Source: Desulfocapsa sp.
Lineage (GTDB): Bacteria; Desulfobacterota; Desulfobulbia; Desulfobulbales; Desulfocapsaceae
Assembly (NCBI GenBank): GCA_016765495.1
Contig: JAESPV010000021.1
Location: forward strand, 59,395-123,394
Direction: 5' to 3'
DNA: 64,000 nucleotides
Of the stretch, positions 7,548 through 17,038 are shown in pieces; the stretch's first letter is position 1, and each line of letters opens with the position of its first letter. The notes under the pieces are model-generated. The model saw nothing but the letters and a program-made list of their open reading frames with translations, ran no database searches and was not told where the DNA came from. Made by a program: the position numbers and the translations under genes.

Positions 7548-9173
7548 ATGGCAAAACAGCAGGTGTCCATCCGTGAAATTTGGATGGTAAGTCGTGAATA
7601 TGGTAGTCTGGCAGGAGCGGGTGGTGTTAAGGATGTCGTTTCTCAGCTCTCCGTTACTCTGGCTCGCTGGTCTGGGCGATCTGTGCATGTGGTGCTTCCC
7701 TGTTACGGGTTTATGAATCCTGAAGTGCTGGGGTTTAAGCGAGTCACCGATCCACTTCGTTCTGGAAAAGAACTTCGGTTCAAGGTTGATTTGAATTACC
7801 CGGAAGAAGAGCGTAGAGAAGAAGTAACGGTTTGGGCGACGAAGCAGGATCGTGTAAATATCTATCTGATCGACTCCGGACGGTTTCGTGAAAAACAGAG
7901 CGTGTATACCTATACAGCTGAGGAAGAGGCCAGCTTTTCCTGGCAGAAAGCAGGGGAAGGACATGTTGATTATTTTGCCATGAATATCCTCCTGCAAAAG
8001 GCAGCCATTGATCTCATGATACTCCTTGGTGCTTGTCCCGATGTGATCCATTGCCATGATGGGCATACTGCGGTTCTTCCCGCCATGATTTCAGAACAGT
8101 CTGGATTGCGTCATTATTTTCGAGGTACGGGATGTGTGGTTACGATCCATAATGCTGGACAGGGGTATCATCAGGAGGTTTCTGATCTTGCCTTCGCCCA
8201 GGCAAATACCGGTTTATCCCTGTCGCTTATTCGTCGGGCTCGGCTCGATGATTGTTTTGATCCATTTCTTGCGGGTGCTCCCTATGCAGTTATGAATACA
8301 GTAAGTGAAAATTATGCCCGGGAGTTGCGGGAAACAGTTGATGACCATCTTACCGGATGGTTAGGCCACGATTTGCTGAAAAGAAACATAGTGCTTGAAG
8401 GGGTGACCAATGGCATTGATCCAGCCACTTTTTCTGCACAAGAGTATGAAAAATCATATATTGCAGCGGGGTTTGATCCACTTGGGGATACTGCGCTGGA
8501 AGGGAAAAAGAAGTGTAAAACTGCCTTGTTGGAACAGCTTGCAGGAAAGGCTGGAATTCCTGGCATTCGTCAATCGGGTGTGCTTGATCCAGACCCGGCG
8601 GCTCCTCTCATCACCTTCATTGGACGACTCAGCACCCAGAAAGGAGTGACTGTTCTCACCGGTGCTTTAAAAAAACTTTTAAGCGAAAGAGATGATTTTC
8701 GTTTTTTATTGCTGGGAACCGGTAGCCGTTATGACGAACAGAACCTGATTGAACTGACAGAAAAAACGGATAGTCAGGGACGTATCTGTATCCTTCGCGG
8801 TTTTGATACAATTTTTGCCAATAAAGTGTATGCAGCGGGAGATTTCTTTGTGATTCCTTCTCAATACGAGCCTTGCGGCCTGACCGATTTTATGGCGCAA
8901 CTCTTTGGTAATCTTCCAATTGTCCACGCTGTTGGTGGCCTGGTAAAGGTGCTTGATGGCAAGACCGGATTTTCCTATGAAAAGCAGAGTGTGGAAGCTC
9001 TATGTGGGGCAATTGAACGTGCATTGTCTCTCTTTGCCAATGATCCATCAGCGATTCGGAAGATGCAGCGACAGGCGGTTGAGTTGATCCATGAACGATA
9101 CACGTGGGGGACGGTGAGTAAGGAGTATTTAAAGCTGTACAAAAAAGCGAAACATAAAAAAATTGCAGGATAA
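7548..9173 (+). CDS. glgA: Glycogen/starch synthase-like glycosyltransferase (GT5)
   Basis: A 541-residue GT-B fold glycosyltransferase of the GT5 family, expected to extend alpha-1,4-glucan from ADP- or UDP-glucose. The catalytic-domain segment GSLAGAGGVKDVV sits at the N-terminus, and the C-terminal domain has TFIGRLSTQKGV and SQYEPCGLTDFMAQLFGNLPIV, with the conserved glutamate of the EPCGLT loop. One oddity is that the N-terminal sugar-nucleotide loop, usually K-T-G-G-L, reads G-A-G-G-V here, so the usual lysine is missing. The donor or activity may therefore differ from classical GlgA. It follows aroC by 4 bases. Confidence 0.82.
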   Translation: MAKQQVSIREIWMVSREYGSLAGAGGVKDVVSQLSVTLARWSGRSVHVVLPCYGFMNPEVLGFKRVTDPLRSGKELRFKVDLNYPEEERREEVTVWATKQDRVNIYLIDSGRFREKQSVYTYTAEEEASFSWQKAGEGHVDYFAMNILLQKAAIDLMILLGACPDVIHCHDGHTAVLPAMISEQSGLRHYFRGTGCVVTIHNAGQGYHQEVSDLAFAQANTGLSLSLIRRARLDDCFDPFLAGAPYAVMNTVSENYARELRETVDDHLTGWLGHDLLKRNIVLEGVTNGIDPATFSAQEYEKSYIAAGFDPLGDTALEGKKKCKTALLEQLAGKAGIPGIRQSGVLDPDPAAPLITFIGRLSTQKGVTVLTGALKKLLSERDDFRFLLLGTGSRYDEQNLIELTEKTDSQGRICILRGFDTIFANKVYAAGDFFVIPSQYEPCGLTDFMAQLFGNLPIVHAVGGLVKVLDGKTGFSYEKQSVEALCGAIERALSLFANDPSAIRKMQRQAVELIHERYTWGTVSKEYLKLYKKAKHKKIAG

Positions 9174-9266
9174 AGTGTTTTTGCTATTACTTGTGTATCA
9201 TTTTGATTAAATAAGATAATACAGAGAGGATTTTCGTAAGTACAATACTTTATATGGAGATGGAAT

Positions 9267-10271
9267 ATGACAATCAGAGTTGGAATAAATGGCTTTGGCC
9301 GTATTGGAAGAAGTATTTTCAGGGCTCTTGTAAAAGATCCGACGTTTTCTGACATTGAAATAACAGCAATAAATGATCTCACTGACAATGCAACCCTTGC
9401 CCATCTTTTAAAATATGATTCCGTAATGGGAATATACGATCTTGATGTGGCGAGTGATGATCTCGGAATTATTGTCAACGGTCGTCATATTCCGGTGAGT
9501 AGTCATCGTGATCCTGCAGATATCCCATGGGGCGATTTTGATGCTGAATATGTCGCTGAATGCACAGGGCTTTTCAGAGATCGTGATACGACCCAGAAAC
9601 ATATCAGTGGTGGTGCCCGCAAGGTGGTAATCTCGGCTCCTGCCAAGGGAGATATCAAAACCTTTGTGATGGGAGTGAACGAAGATGAGTATGATCCGCT
9701 AACACACCATATTGTTTCCAATGCCTCCTGTACCACCAACTGCCTGGCTCCTTTTGCCAAGGTAATTCTTGATAATTTCGGGATCAAGCATGGTCTTATG
9801 ACCACTATTCATTCGTATACAGGCGATCAGCGACTACTTGATTTTCCCCATTCCGATCTACGTCGGGCACGGGCTGCAGCAATGTCTATGATCCCCACCA
9901 GCACAGGTGCTGCTGCAGCTGTTGCTCTTGTTATCCCTGAACTGAAGGGAAAATTTGACGGACTTGCAGTGCGGGTTCCAACACCCAATGTCTCACTCGT
10001 TGATGCAGTAATGGAAGTGGAGCAGGCGACCACAGTTCCCGAAGTAAATCAGGCCTTAAAAGAAGCCAGTAATCGGTATCTTGGTTATACCGATTTACCT
10101 CTGGTTTCCGTGGATTTTCAGGGGAACCCCCACTCATCGATTGTTGATGGACAATCCACCAAGGTTATTGGCAGCACAGTGAAAGTTATGAGCTGGTATG
10201 ATAACGAATGGGGGTATTCCAATCGGATGCTGGACTTGATTCTTCATATGGAGGCAAATAAGGCTTTATAG
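9267..10271 (+). CDS. gap: Glyceraldehyde-3-phosphate dehydrogenase, type I
   Basis: A 334-residue NAD(P)-dependent enzyme of glycolysis and gluconeogenesis. The Rossmann start VGINGFGRIGRSIFRAL and the active site SNASCTTNCLAPFAK are intact, with the catalytic cysteine in SCTTN. SYTGDQRLLD, RAAAMSMIPTSTGAA and the C-terminal SWYDNEWGYSNRM are also canonical. The aspartate found at the coenzyme 2'-OH site in strict NAD enzymes falls in the TAINDLTDNATLAHLLKYDS region, consistent with NAD. It has a good upstream gap of 93 bases and a purine-rich RBS (TATGGAGATGG). Confidence 0.95.
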   Translation: MTIRVGINGFGRIGRSIFRALVKDPTFSDIEITAINDLTDNATLAHLLKYDSVMGIYDLDVASDDLGIIVNGRHIPVSSHRDPADIPWGDFDAEYVAECTGLFRDRDTTQKHISGGARKVVISAPAKGDIKTFVMGVNEDEYDPLTHHIVSNASCTTNCLAPFAKVILDNFGIKHGLMTTIHSYTGDQRLLDFPHSDLRRARAAAMSMIPTSTGAAAAVALVIPELKGKFDGLAVRVPTPNVSLVDAVMEVEQATTVPEVNQALKEASNRYLGYTDLPLVSVDFQGNPHSSIVDGQSTKVIGSTVKVMSWYDNEWGYSNRMLDLILHMEANKAL

Positions 10272-10300
10272 AAAGTAGAATGCAACTGAGGAATGTACAC

Positions 10301-10362
10301 GAAATAACTTGAACATATAGGCGTCTGCGCTTTGCCTGCGCGCCTTTTGTTCAACTTGTTTC
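10301..10362. repeat. Imperfect inverted repeat, copy 1 of a dispersed hairpin element
   Basis: Between gap and the PPDK-like gene, 15-base arms at 10301-10315 and 10348-10362 pair at 13 of 15 positions. They enclose a GGCG...CGCC inner stem with a GC-rich loop (GTCTGCGC). The left 34 bases of this element match 46346-46379 at 28 of 34 positions by hand alignment. It may act as a transcript-end or REP-like hairpin after gap, but no T-run follows directly. Confidence 0.5.
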
Positions 10363-10415
10363 GTTTCGTTCTGTTCCGTACGAGGTCTGCCAATACTCTT
10401 TTAACAAATAGTGGA

Positions 10416-13400
10416 ATGATGACTGAAAATTTGACAAATATTGAGTCCGATGCATTAAGGGCCAATCTTCTGGAAACTGCTGAAGAGGTTGTTATAGACC
10501 GGGACTTACTGCTTCTGCTCGATGTCGTCACTCGTTATAAGGGCTTACATAACACTCTTGAAAGTCTTCTTTATGAGATCTGTCACCCCTATCGGAATTG
10601 GAATATCCTTATTCCTCAGCTTCGCAGTTTTGTGTTAAAAAACAGCAACTATTACAAGTGTCACGAGAAGGGGCCTGCGGCATTTACTCTTTTTGCCGGA
10701 CTTTTTATTGCTGCCATGAAGGACTGTGAACGAAACAGCAAACTTCTCTCACAAATTATCGAATCTCAAGTGGCCTGGGTTGCCAAGATGGTGGATCTTT
10801 TTTCTGTTAAAGATCTATACCGTTATCAGTCAGCACTGAACAGCTATTTTGAAAGGCTTATTGAGCTTGATGATGGAGAAAGCCCCATCATAATGCATAT
10901 TGTTCAGGGGCAGCATCCCATGAAGAAGTTGGCCGTCTCTATGCTTGCTTTTGTGGAGAAAGGTGCAGAGGAGTTCGATTATTGTCCGATTGCCAAACTA
11001 ATGCAGGTAATATTAAAGAGAAACTATATCTATTGGCTTCACGAAGAAGATCCTCGCCTCTGGTTTCTTGAACATTGTGGAGTACTGTGTGAAGATTTTC
11101 ATTCAGGCCAGCTTTTTTCAGATATTTCTCATGAATCCATGGAGAAATATCATAGCGCTGTAACATCTATCAACATAGAGGAAGGGGCGGTCACAGCATT
11201 ACGCGATATTTTGGCTTTGCCGGCTCATGTTGATATTGTCCGTTTGTATAAAGAAATTCCAGCAAGGCTTGCTGAAGCCGATGGAAAAGAGCTTGGAACA
11301 TCACGGGAACAGGGCTTACCCTTAAATCGTTTTGCCGAAAACCAGAAATTACTGTTTCTCTTTCGAATCATGGACACCAAAGGACTGTACCTGATCCATG
11401 AAGAAACGCTTCGTGAAATTAACCGTTCTTTGGTTCAACTGATTCGTCTTCAGAAGTTTGAAGAAATTGAGAAGTTTCTCCTCACTGCATTCCATTTGCT
11501 CAAGGCAAATGTGCGAAAATATCCTCGCACTTCACTGCAATGTATTCAGGTTTTAGGTGGCGAAGTGTTTAAACGCCAAAACGGTCGAATGGTGGAGACG
11601 TTTCTCTGGCAGGCCGTTCGCTTCGGTTTTCAGTATGCCAATGTTATGGGTGTGGACGAAGACTGGCAGCCCATCACCAATCCGGCTCATCTTGCCAATA
11701 TCAGGGTATGGCTTAACCTTATAACACAGGAGCCTAAATGGTGTGGAACTCTTTTTTCTGCGCTCATCATCAATATTAAACTTTCCGGAACCTGTGTTAA
11801 AGATACGGATCTTTTTCAGCGGGATATCACTAACCTGCTCAATCATCCCATCGAGCCAATTTATAACCTGGCCAAACAGTTTACCAAGCTTATGCCGGTT
11901 TTCTTCAATGAGATCGGAGCAGAAGGTGATTTGCGTGAGGTCTCAACAGAGCTTGATGAAATTCATAAACGACGTGATCTGCTGATTCATTTTCTGCGTA
12001 AGCAAAGTCATGTGGAGAGTTCCAATCTTATTGTTGATTTTATTAAAGCTATCTTTGTCTTCTGGTTGACGAAAAAGAAGAAAGTGCTCCGTTCTTTTCT
12101 TCCCGAGGAGGTTTATTCCGAGGTGGAAGTTGCGGGAATTTTTATTGATGATCAACATGTGCTGGCAAGGCGCATTCACCAGCAACTTAATTTTTCTTCC
12201 TCGGAAGATCTCTTGACCTGGAAGAGGGAAGAACGACAGACCTTCTTTGCCAGCCAGTTTGATATACCGCAGTCGGAACTCCGGCGTTGTGATCTGCTGG
12301 TTCATATGTTCCAATTGCTGAACCAGAAATACAACTTAGGGTTTCAGGAGCTGCGGACAGAACTTGAGCAGGCTACCCAGGAAGGTTTCCCGGAAATGGA
12401 AGATCTGCTCCTGACCCTTGAAAATTGCGATACCGTTGAGTGTATTGAGGCGTTACTATATGCGCTTGAAGGTTTAAAAAAGACCATTCTTTCACCGGAA
12501 AAATTTGAGGCAAGGGAGGATATTTATTACAAACGGCATATTGCCGTTGATATTCCGTCGGTGTATGGAAAATACCGTGAGAAGAAATTTGACAGTCTTT
12601 CCTTAAGTTTTCGGCTGGAAAATCTTACTAATATCTATTTGGAGCGACTGCCTGAAACAGTAAATCTATCATTCATTACACAGGCAACGTTTTTCAGTAT
12701 TGTCAAATGCTTAAAGCTCTATCTTCGGGCTCTTCAGGTGGATGGGATATCCTCAAGACGGCTTGAGACCTATATCTCTCTGCTCACAAGTTCGTTGAAT
12801 ATCAGGAGGTTTTCCTATACCCAGTATCTTGATATCTTTCGTGGACTTTCAGAAGGTGTAAAAGATGTTATTTATTCGTATTACACGAATATTCATCAGA
12901 ACAATCTTACCATTATTACCCCGCAAATTGGTCCCAATAACCTGCTTACAAAATACAGATCTCTGTGGAATGACAAAGATAAAACGAACTCCATTCATAG
13001 TCTTTCCGAGGCATTTTTAAGAGACCTGATAGCCACTACTTTTGGCTTGCAGCATCTTGATAATTTTATAACAAGAATCATTGGAACACTTGAAAGCCAG
13101 AAAGATATTCTGGGTGAACGCAATCTCGATTTGCTTATGACCTACAACCCCGACCATGCCATATCTTTGCTCCATCAAAGCAATCCCTATACCCATGATT
13201 TGATCCATCTTGGCAATAAAGGCTTTAATCTGGTAACGCTCTGTGATGATAAAAAAGCAATTCCACCGGCCTTTATAATAACCACTGAAATTTTCCGTTG
13301 CCGGGAGATTGTTTATGGCTTTGATAAGGCGCGTGAAGAATTTATGCAACGTGTCCGAAGGTCACTGAGCGAGCTTGAAAAGCTTACAGGCCGGAATTTT

Positions 13401-14690
13401 GCAGATACCCACGACCCCCTTCTGCTTTCAGTTCGTAGTGGTGCCGCTGTTTCCATGCCTGGCATGATGGCTACAGTTCATAATGTTGGCACAAATGAAG
13501 AATTGATCGAAGAAGCTGCAAGGGAGCATGGCGATTCGTATCTTGCCTGGGATAATTACCGGCGTTTTTTGCAATCCTGGGCCATGACATCAGGCGTCCC
13601 CCGAGACGAGTTTCAGGTTCTTATGAACAGTGCCAAGGCGAGACATAATGTGAGCTTGAAGGGACATTTTTCTCCGGAACAAATGAAGGATCTGGCGCTT
13701 GAGTATCAGAAAGTTATTCGGAATAAAGGCCTGGGGATTCCCGATGACCCTTGGTTGCAGCTGGTAACGGCAATTGAGATGGTTTTTGATTCCTGGGAGA
13801 CGGATAAGGCGTCAGATTATCGAAAGATTATGGATGTTTCCGACTCATGGGGAACTGCGGTTATTGTACAGACAATGGTTTACGGCAATAAGAATCAATC
13901 TTCCGGTTCCGGTGTGCTTTTTACTGCTCATCCCTATCGCAAGGTACAGCGAGTTGCTCTCTGGGGTGATTATGCCTATGGCGATCAGGGGGAGGATATT
14001 GTTTCCGGTCTGGTGAACAGTTATCCGATTTCAGTGGAACAGGCTGAGCTTGATGGTCGGGAAGTGGATAAGGCTCTGGAGGTGCGTTATCCAGATATAT
14101 ACCAGGAGTTACTGAGTATTTCGAGAGAGCTTGTTTATGAAAAACGCTGGAATCCGCAGGAGATTGAATTCACATTTGAAGGGCCTGATGCCAGTCAGTT
14201 ATATTTGCTACAGACCCGCGATATGATAACTATTAAAAAACAGGAACGGGTACAGGTTTTCACCGATGCTGAAGCTGTTGAGGCTGCTTATCTCGGTAAA
14301 GGAATCGGAGTCTCAGGGGCGGCTCTTTCCGGTCGGGCGGTCTTTACCGAAGAAAATATCCGGGAACTGAGACGTACAGATCCTGACACTGTACTGATCC
14401 TGATTCGTTCGGATACTGTTCCAGAAGATATAAAAGTGATTGACATGGCGGAGGGATTACTCACATCGAGAGGAGGGCAGACTTCACATGCTTCAGTGGT
14501 TGCGGTACGTCTTGAAAAAACCTGTATTGTCGGCTGCAAGCATTTGAAGGTGTATGAAAATCATCAGTATTGCGAAATTGGTGAAACTGTGATTAAATTC
14601 GGTGATCCTGTCTCAGTTGATGGTCGTAGTGGGCAGGTATTAAGTGGAATGCATGAAACTCGTGAAGAAATGCATATCCTGCCAATTTAG
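10416..14690 (+). CDS. PEP/pyruvate-binding (PPDK-like) multidomain protein
   Basis: A very large protein (1424 residues from this start) whose C-terminal third resembles pyruvate phosphate dikinase/PEP synthase. The ATP-grasp nucleotide-binding domain begins near NKGFNLVTL...IPPAFIITTE and includes SVRSGAAVSMPGMMATV and GSGVLFTAHPYRK. The mobile phosphohistidine domain follows, with GGQTSHASVVA carrying the expected active histidine. The PEP/pyruvate TIM-barrel domain of true PPDK/PPS is absent, because the protein ends soon after the phosphohistidine domain. About 900 N-terminal residues are helical and not recognised. The track start at 10332 adds an unlikely leader that overlaps the hairpin element, so the ATG pair at 10416/10419 is preferred. 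The substrate is unknown; it may be a phosphotransferase acting on another partner. Confidence 0.78.
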   Translation: MMTENLTNIESDALRANLLETAEEVVIDRDLLLLLDVVTRYKGLHNTLESLLYEICHPYRNWNILIPQLRSFVLKNSNYYKCHEKGPAAFTLFAGLFIAAMKDCERNSKLLSQIIESQVAWVAKMVDLFSVKDLYRYQSALNSYFERLIELDDGESPIIMHIVQGQHPMKKLAVSMLAFVEKGAEEFDYCPIAKLMQVILKRNYIYWLHEEDPRLWFLEHCGVLCEDFHSGQLFSDISHESMEKYHSAVTSINIEEGAVTALRDILALPAHVDIVRLYKEIPARLAEADGKELGTSREQGLPLNRFAENQKLLFLFRIMDTKGLYLIHEETLREINRSLVQLIRLQKFEEIEKFLLTAFHLLKANVRKYPRTSLQCIQVLGGEVFKRQNGRMVETFLWQAVRFGFQYANVMGVDEDWQPITNPAHLANIRVWLNLITQEPKWCGTLFSALIINIKLSGTCVKDTDLFQRDITNLLNHPIEPIYNLAKQFTKLMPVFFNEIGAEGDLREVSTELDEIHKRRDLLIHFLRKQSHVESSNLIVDFIKAIFVFWLTKKKKVLRSFLPEEVYSEVEVAGIFIDDQHVLARRIHQQLNFSSSEDLLTWKREERQTFFASQFDIPQSELRRCDLLVHMFQLLNQKYNLGFQELRTELEQATQEGFPEMEDLLLTLENCDTVECIEALLYALEGLKKTILSPEKFEAREDIYYKRHIAVDIPSVYGKYREKKFDSLSLSFRLENLTNIYLERLPETVNLSFITQATFFSIVKCLKLYLRALQVDGISSRRLETYISLLTSSLNIRRFSYTQYLDIFRGLSEGVKDVIYSYYTNIHQNNLTIITPQIGPNNLLTKYRSLWNDKDKTNSIHSLSEAFLRDLIATTFGLQHLDNFITRIIGTLESQKDILGERNLDLLMTYNPDHAISLLHQSNPYTHDLIHLGNKGFNLVTLCDDKKAIPPAFIITTEIFRCREIVYGFDKAREEFMQRVRRSLSELEKLTGRNFADTHDPLLLSVRSGAAVSMPGMMATVHNVGTNEELIEEAAREHGDSYLAWDNYRRFLQSWAMTSGVPRDEFQVLMNSAKARHNVSLKGHFSPEQMKDLALEYQKVIRNKGLGIPDDPWLQLVTAIEMVFDSWETDKASDYRKIMDVSDSWGTAVIVQTMVYGNKNQSSGSGVLFTAHPYRKVQRVALWGDYAYGDQGEDIVSGLVNSYPISVEQAELDGREVDKALEVRYPDIYQELLSISRELVYEKRWNPQEIEFTFEGPDASQLYLLQTRDMITIKKQERVQVFTDAEAVEAAYLGKGIGVSGAALSGRAVFTEENIRELRRTDPDTVLILIRSDTVPEDIKVIDMAEGLLTSRGGQTSHASVVAVRLEKTCIVGCKHLKVYENHQYCEIGETVIKFGDPVSVDGRSGQVLSGMHETREEMHILPI

Positions 14691-14849
14691 ATTGTATGGT
14701 TAACACACGTAAGAATTTGAGAATCTGTCAACTAAAAATCTTACGGTTCATACAACTTTCTGGGTATATTCTTATCATGGCGTTACGTGTATTAACCATA
14801 TCAGTGTCTTAAAGAAACTTTTGAAAACATATGTCACAAGGAGTCTGTA

Positions 14850-15077
14850 ATGGCACAAAAATCAGGAAAAGTGAAGTTATTGAAAGGGCCCTCTTTGGCA
14901 GCTTATGCTAGAAAAAAAGCTGTCGGACTCGGCCTTAATGGAAAAGGAATGAAGCTTGCTGAGCTTGTCTGGATGATTCAGGAAAAGGAAGGACACACAA
15001 ACTGTTTTAAAAAAGAAAAGATTTGTTCGCATTCAGGATGCTGTTGGCAACTTTCCTGTGGTGTGAAAATGAGTTGA
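14850..15077 (+). CDS. Small SAP-like Cys-containing protein
   Basis: A 75-residue basic protein. The middle part (LGLNGKGMKLAELVWMIQEKEG) resembles a SAP/Rho-N-type helix-extended-loop-helix, and the tail has the pattern NCF, then C, GCCW and C. From memory, this arrangement (helical pair, then NxxCF...C...CxWxxxC) recurs in small deltaproteobacterial proteins whose function is unknown. The cysteines suggest a metal or redox site. It has a strong RBS (AAGGAG) 7 bases before the ATG and stands alone between the PPDK-like gene and a convergent DUF2892 gene. Confidence 0.72.
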   Translation: MAQKSGKVKLLKGPSLAAYARKKAVGLGLNGKGMKLAELVWMIQEKEGHTNCFKKEKICSHSGCCWQLSCGVKMS

Positions 15078-15231
15078 TCAGAAAAGTTGCCAAGAGGGGA
15101 GCGTTGAAATGTTGTAATCATGCGTTGTCCTGAAATTGTATGAGCAGTGATTCAGAGACGGATGATTTTGCAGGTGGTTTTGGTTGTAAGGCACTGGTAT
15201 GGTTGATTTTCTGTGTGTTGTGATAGTTGCG

Positions 15232-15254
15232 TTTATTTATTTATTTATTTATTT
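15232..15254. repeat. TTTA microsatellite
   Basis: Nearly six tandem copies of the tetranucleotide TTTA lie at the 3' end of the DUF2892 gene, read as AAAT on its coding strand. The stop codon is the first TAA in the tract, so slippage would mainly alter the 3' untranslated end. Confidence 0.8.
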
Positions 15255-15472
15255 GTGTGTCTGCATACAGGTACACCAAGCGCTTTTAGGATCAGTCCCA
15301 GAGGACAGAATTTAGTAAATCCAAACTGAAATAAGTTCAGACCCACGAAGGCAGTACCAAAGAGCCAATATTCATGCAAAAAGAGTGGGTTGGATCCGCA
15401 GTCTGTGCCGAGTGCCATGGTGAGTAGAATGAAAAATCCTGCAATGGAGTGAATCCAGTCTGTAACGATCAT
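15245..15472 (-). CDS. DUF2892 (YgaP-type) membrane protein
   Basis: A 75-residue inner-membrane protein with two predicted membrane helices (SIAGFFILLTMALGTDCGS and EYWLFGTAFVGLNLFQFG). It carries the DUF2892 signature YWL...AFVGLNLFQ...FTKFCPLGLILKALGV. This domain is found alone or fused to rhodanese, as in YgaP, and is often near sulfur-transfer or ArsR-type genes. Its function is unknown. Here it is downstream of a D,D-carboxypeptidase and an ArsR-type regulator on the same strand. Confidence 0.8.
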   Translation of the reverse strand: MIVTDWIHSIAGFFILLTMALGTDCGSNPLFLHEYWLFGTAFVGLNLFQFGFTKFCPLGLILKALGVPVCRHTNK

Positions 15473-15582
15473 GTGGTATTCCTCATAAAGAATTTGTTGT
15501 TATTTGGTAATGTGAACTATTCTTGTATTGATCATCACAATAGTGTTCCTTTTGCATTTTGGCAAGCAAGGAAATACTCAGA

Positions 15583-16671
15583 TTACAATTTTCTGTTCCG
15601 CCAGTTATTTCGATTGCGGTTTTTAATCCGAAAGAAATCAGATATTGCGTAGAGTAGAAGGCCAACACCTATTCCCATAAAAAATTTCATCCACCCTGAA
15701 TCCTCCGTTGACACTATTTCTTTAGATTCTGGCACAACAGGAGTTACGGATACTTCTTTGGGGATGATTGCCAGTTCCATTCGCTTCACAGGAGTTGCGT
15801 CAGCGGCCATGATTACAGCTTCCGGCCTGGCTGGGATGTTAGCAAAGCCCTTGTTTAGCATTTCAATGGCTTTTGCATCTCGGACTTTACGATTTTGACT
15901 TCCCATGACAATTGCTATAATCCGTACACCGTTCCTTTTGGCAGTGGCGGCTATGGAAAATCCGGCCTTGGTAAAATAACCCGTCTTGAATCCATCGCAC
16001 CCGTCAACTTCATCGAGCAGATGATTATGAGTACGCATGATAAATTCACCGCCGCGAAACTCTTTGACCTTGGTTCCAGTATATTTGAAAACTTCAGGGC
16101 GTGTACTCAAGTGGCGGCAGAGGATTCCAAAATCTTCGGCAGTGGTCACATCTACTTTTTGTCCTCTTGAGGGCGGCAGTCCGTGAACAGAGTGAAAGGT
16201 GGTATTTTTCATACCCAAATCTTTCGCTTTGTTATTCATTAAGGCGACGAATGTTTCTTTACTGCCTGCAATATGAATAGCAAGGGCAACAGCTGCATCA
16301 TTGGCTGATTGAACCATCAGGGCATACAGTAAATCTTCGATGGAAAATTGTTCTTTGGGATCAAGATACACCTGTGAGCCACCCATCTTGTAGGCTTCCA
16401 CCGTGATTTGAACCATTTCGTCAAGCTGCAAAGTTCCTTGTTTAACACGATCGAGAATTACCAGCAGAACCATGAGCTTTAAGGTGCTTGCAGGATACAC
16501 CGGGGCATCAGCATTTCTTGAAAAGAGTATTTCTCCGGTATCTGCATCAAGTACCAATGCAGATGCGTATGGTTCAGTGGCTACAGTTGTTATGGGAGCA
16601 CGGCCTGCCCAGGCTGTTTGTCCGATCAGGGTGAAGATAAGGAAACCCAAAAGGGAACTTTTTATGTTCAT
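15583..16671 (-). CDS. dacA: D-alanyl-D-alanine carboxypeptidase (PBP5/6 family)
   Basis: A periplasmic serine peptidase of the S11 family that trims the terminal D-Ala of peptidoglycan stem peptides. The three active-site motifs are present: SxxK in PASTLKLMV, SxN in QSANDAAVA and KTG in GFKTGYFTKAG. The signal peptide is NIKSSLLGFLIFTLIGQTAWAG. The C-terminus ends in a hydrophobic helix (WMKFFMGIGVGLLLYAISDFF) followed by a basic tail, so anchoring is by a real transmembrane helix rather than the usual amphipathic one. The track start at 16758 would overlap the ArsR gene. The ATG at 16671 directly precedes the signal peptide and is preferred. Confidence 0.88.
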   Translation of the reverse strand: MNIKSSLLGFLIFTLIGQTAWAGRAPITTVATEPYASALVLDADTGEILFSRNADAPVYPASTLKLMVLLVILDRVKQGTLQLDEMVQITVEAYKMGGSQVYLDPKEQFSIEDLLYALMVQSANDAAVALAIHIAGSKETFVALMNNKAKDLGMKNTTFHSVHGLPPSRGQKVDVTTAEDFGILCRHLSTRPEVFKYTGTKVKEFRGGEFIMRTHNHLLDEVDGCDGFKTGYFTKAGFSIAATAKRNGVRIIAIVMGSQNRKVRDAKAIEMLNKGFANIPARPEAVIMAADATPVKRMELAIIPKEVSVTPVVPESKEIVSTEDSGWMKFFMGIGVGLLLYAISDFFRIKNRNRNNWRNRKL

Positions 16672-16750
16672 ATAGTATCCGATTGTTTTTATGCTATGGA
16701 CTGTGAAAATATCCGGTGCTCTGCGAGCAGGTAGCTTGCAGTTTCTGTTA

Positions 16751-17038
16751 CTACACATCTGGGCAGAACAGGGAACTCATTTTCCCCATTAATTCAATAA
16801 TACGCGGATCGTGGATACGATTGTAGATGAAGTTTGCATCTTTCCGGTAATCGATTATTCCCTGACTTCGCAATATGTTCAAGTGCTGAGAAACATTTGC
16901 ATTTGTTGTTTTTACCTGTTCTCTGATATCACCCACTGACATCTCCTGATCCTGCAAAAGGCAAAGAATTTTTAAGCGTATTGGGTGGGACATAGATTTC
17001 AGGAGTTTGGACATGGCGTCTATTTGTTCGTCTTCCAT
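16751..17038 (-). CDS. ArsR-family winged-helix regulator
   Basis: A 95-residue helix-turn-helix repressor with the ArsR-family core MSHPIRLKILCLLQDQEMSVGDI, the recognition helix TNANVSQHLNILRSQGIIDYRKD and the wing NFIYNRIHDPRI. The metal-binding ELCVC motif of ArsR/SmtB sensors is absent, so the signal is probably not arsenic or cadmium. It could sense redox or sulfur, or simply regulate the downstream genes. It is the first gene of a minus-strand set with the carboxypeptidase and the DUF2892 protein. Confidence 0.85.
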   Translation of the reverse strand: MEDEQIDAMSKLLKSMSHPIRLKILCLLQDQEMSVGDIREQVKTTNANVSQHLNILRSQGIIDYRKDANFIYNRIHDPRIIELMGKMSSLFCPDV

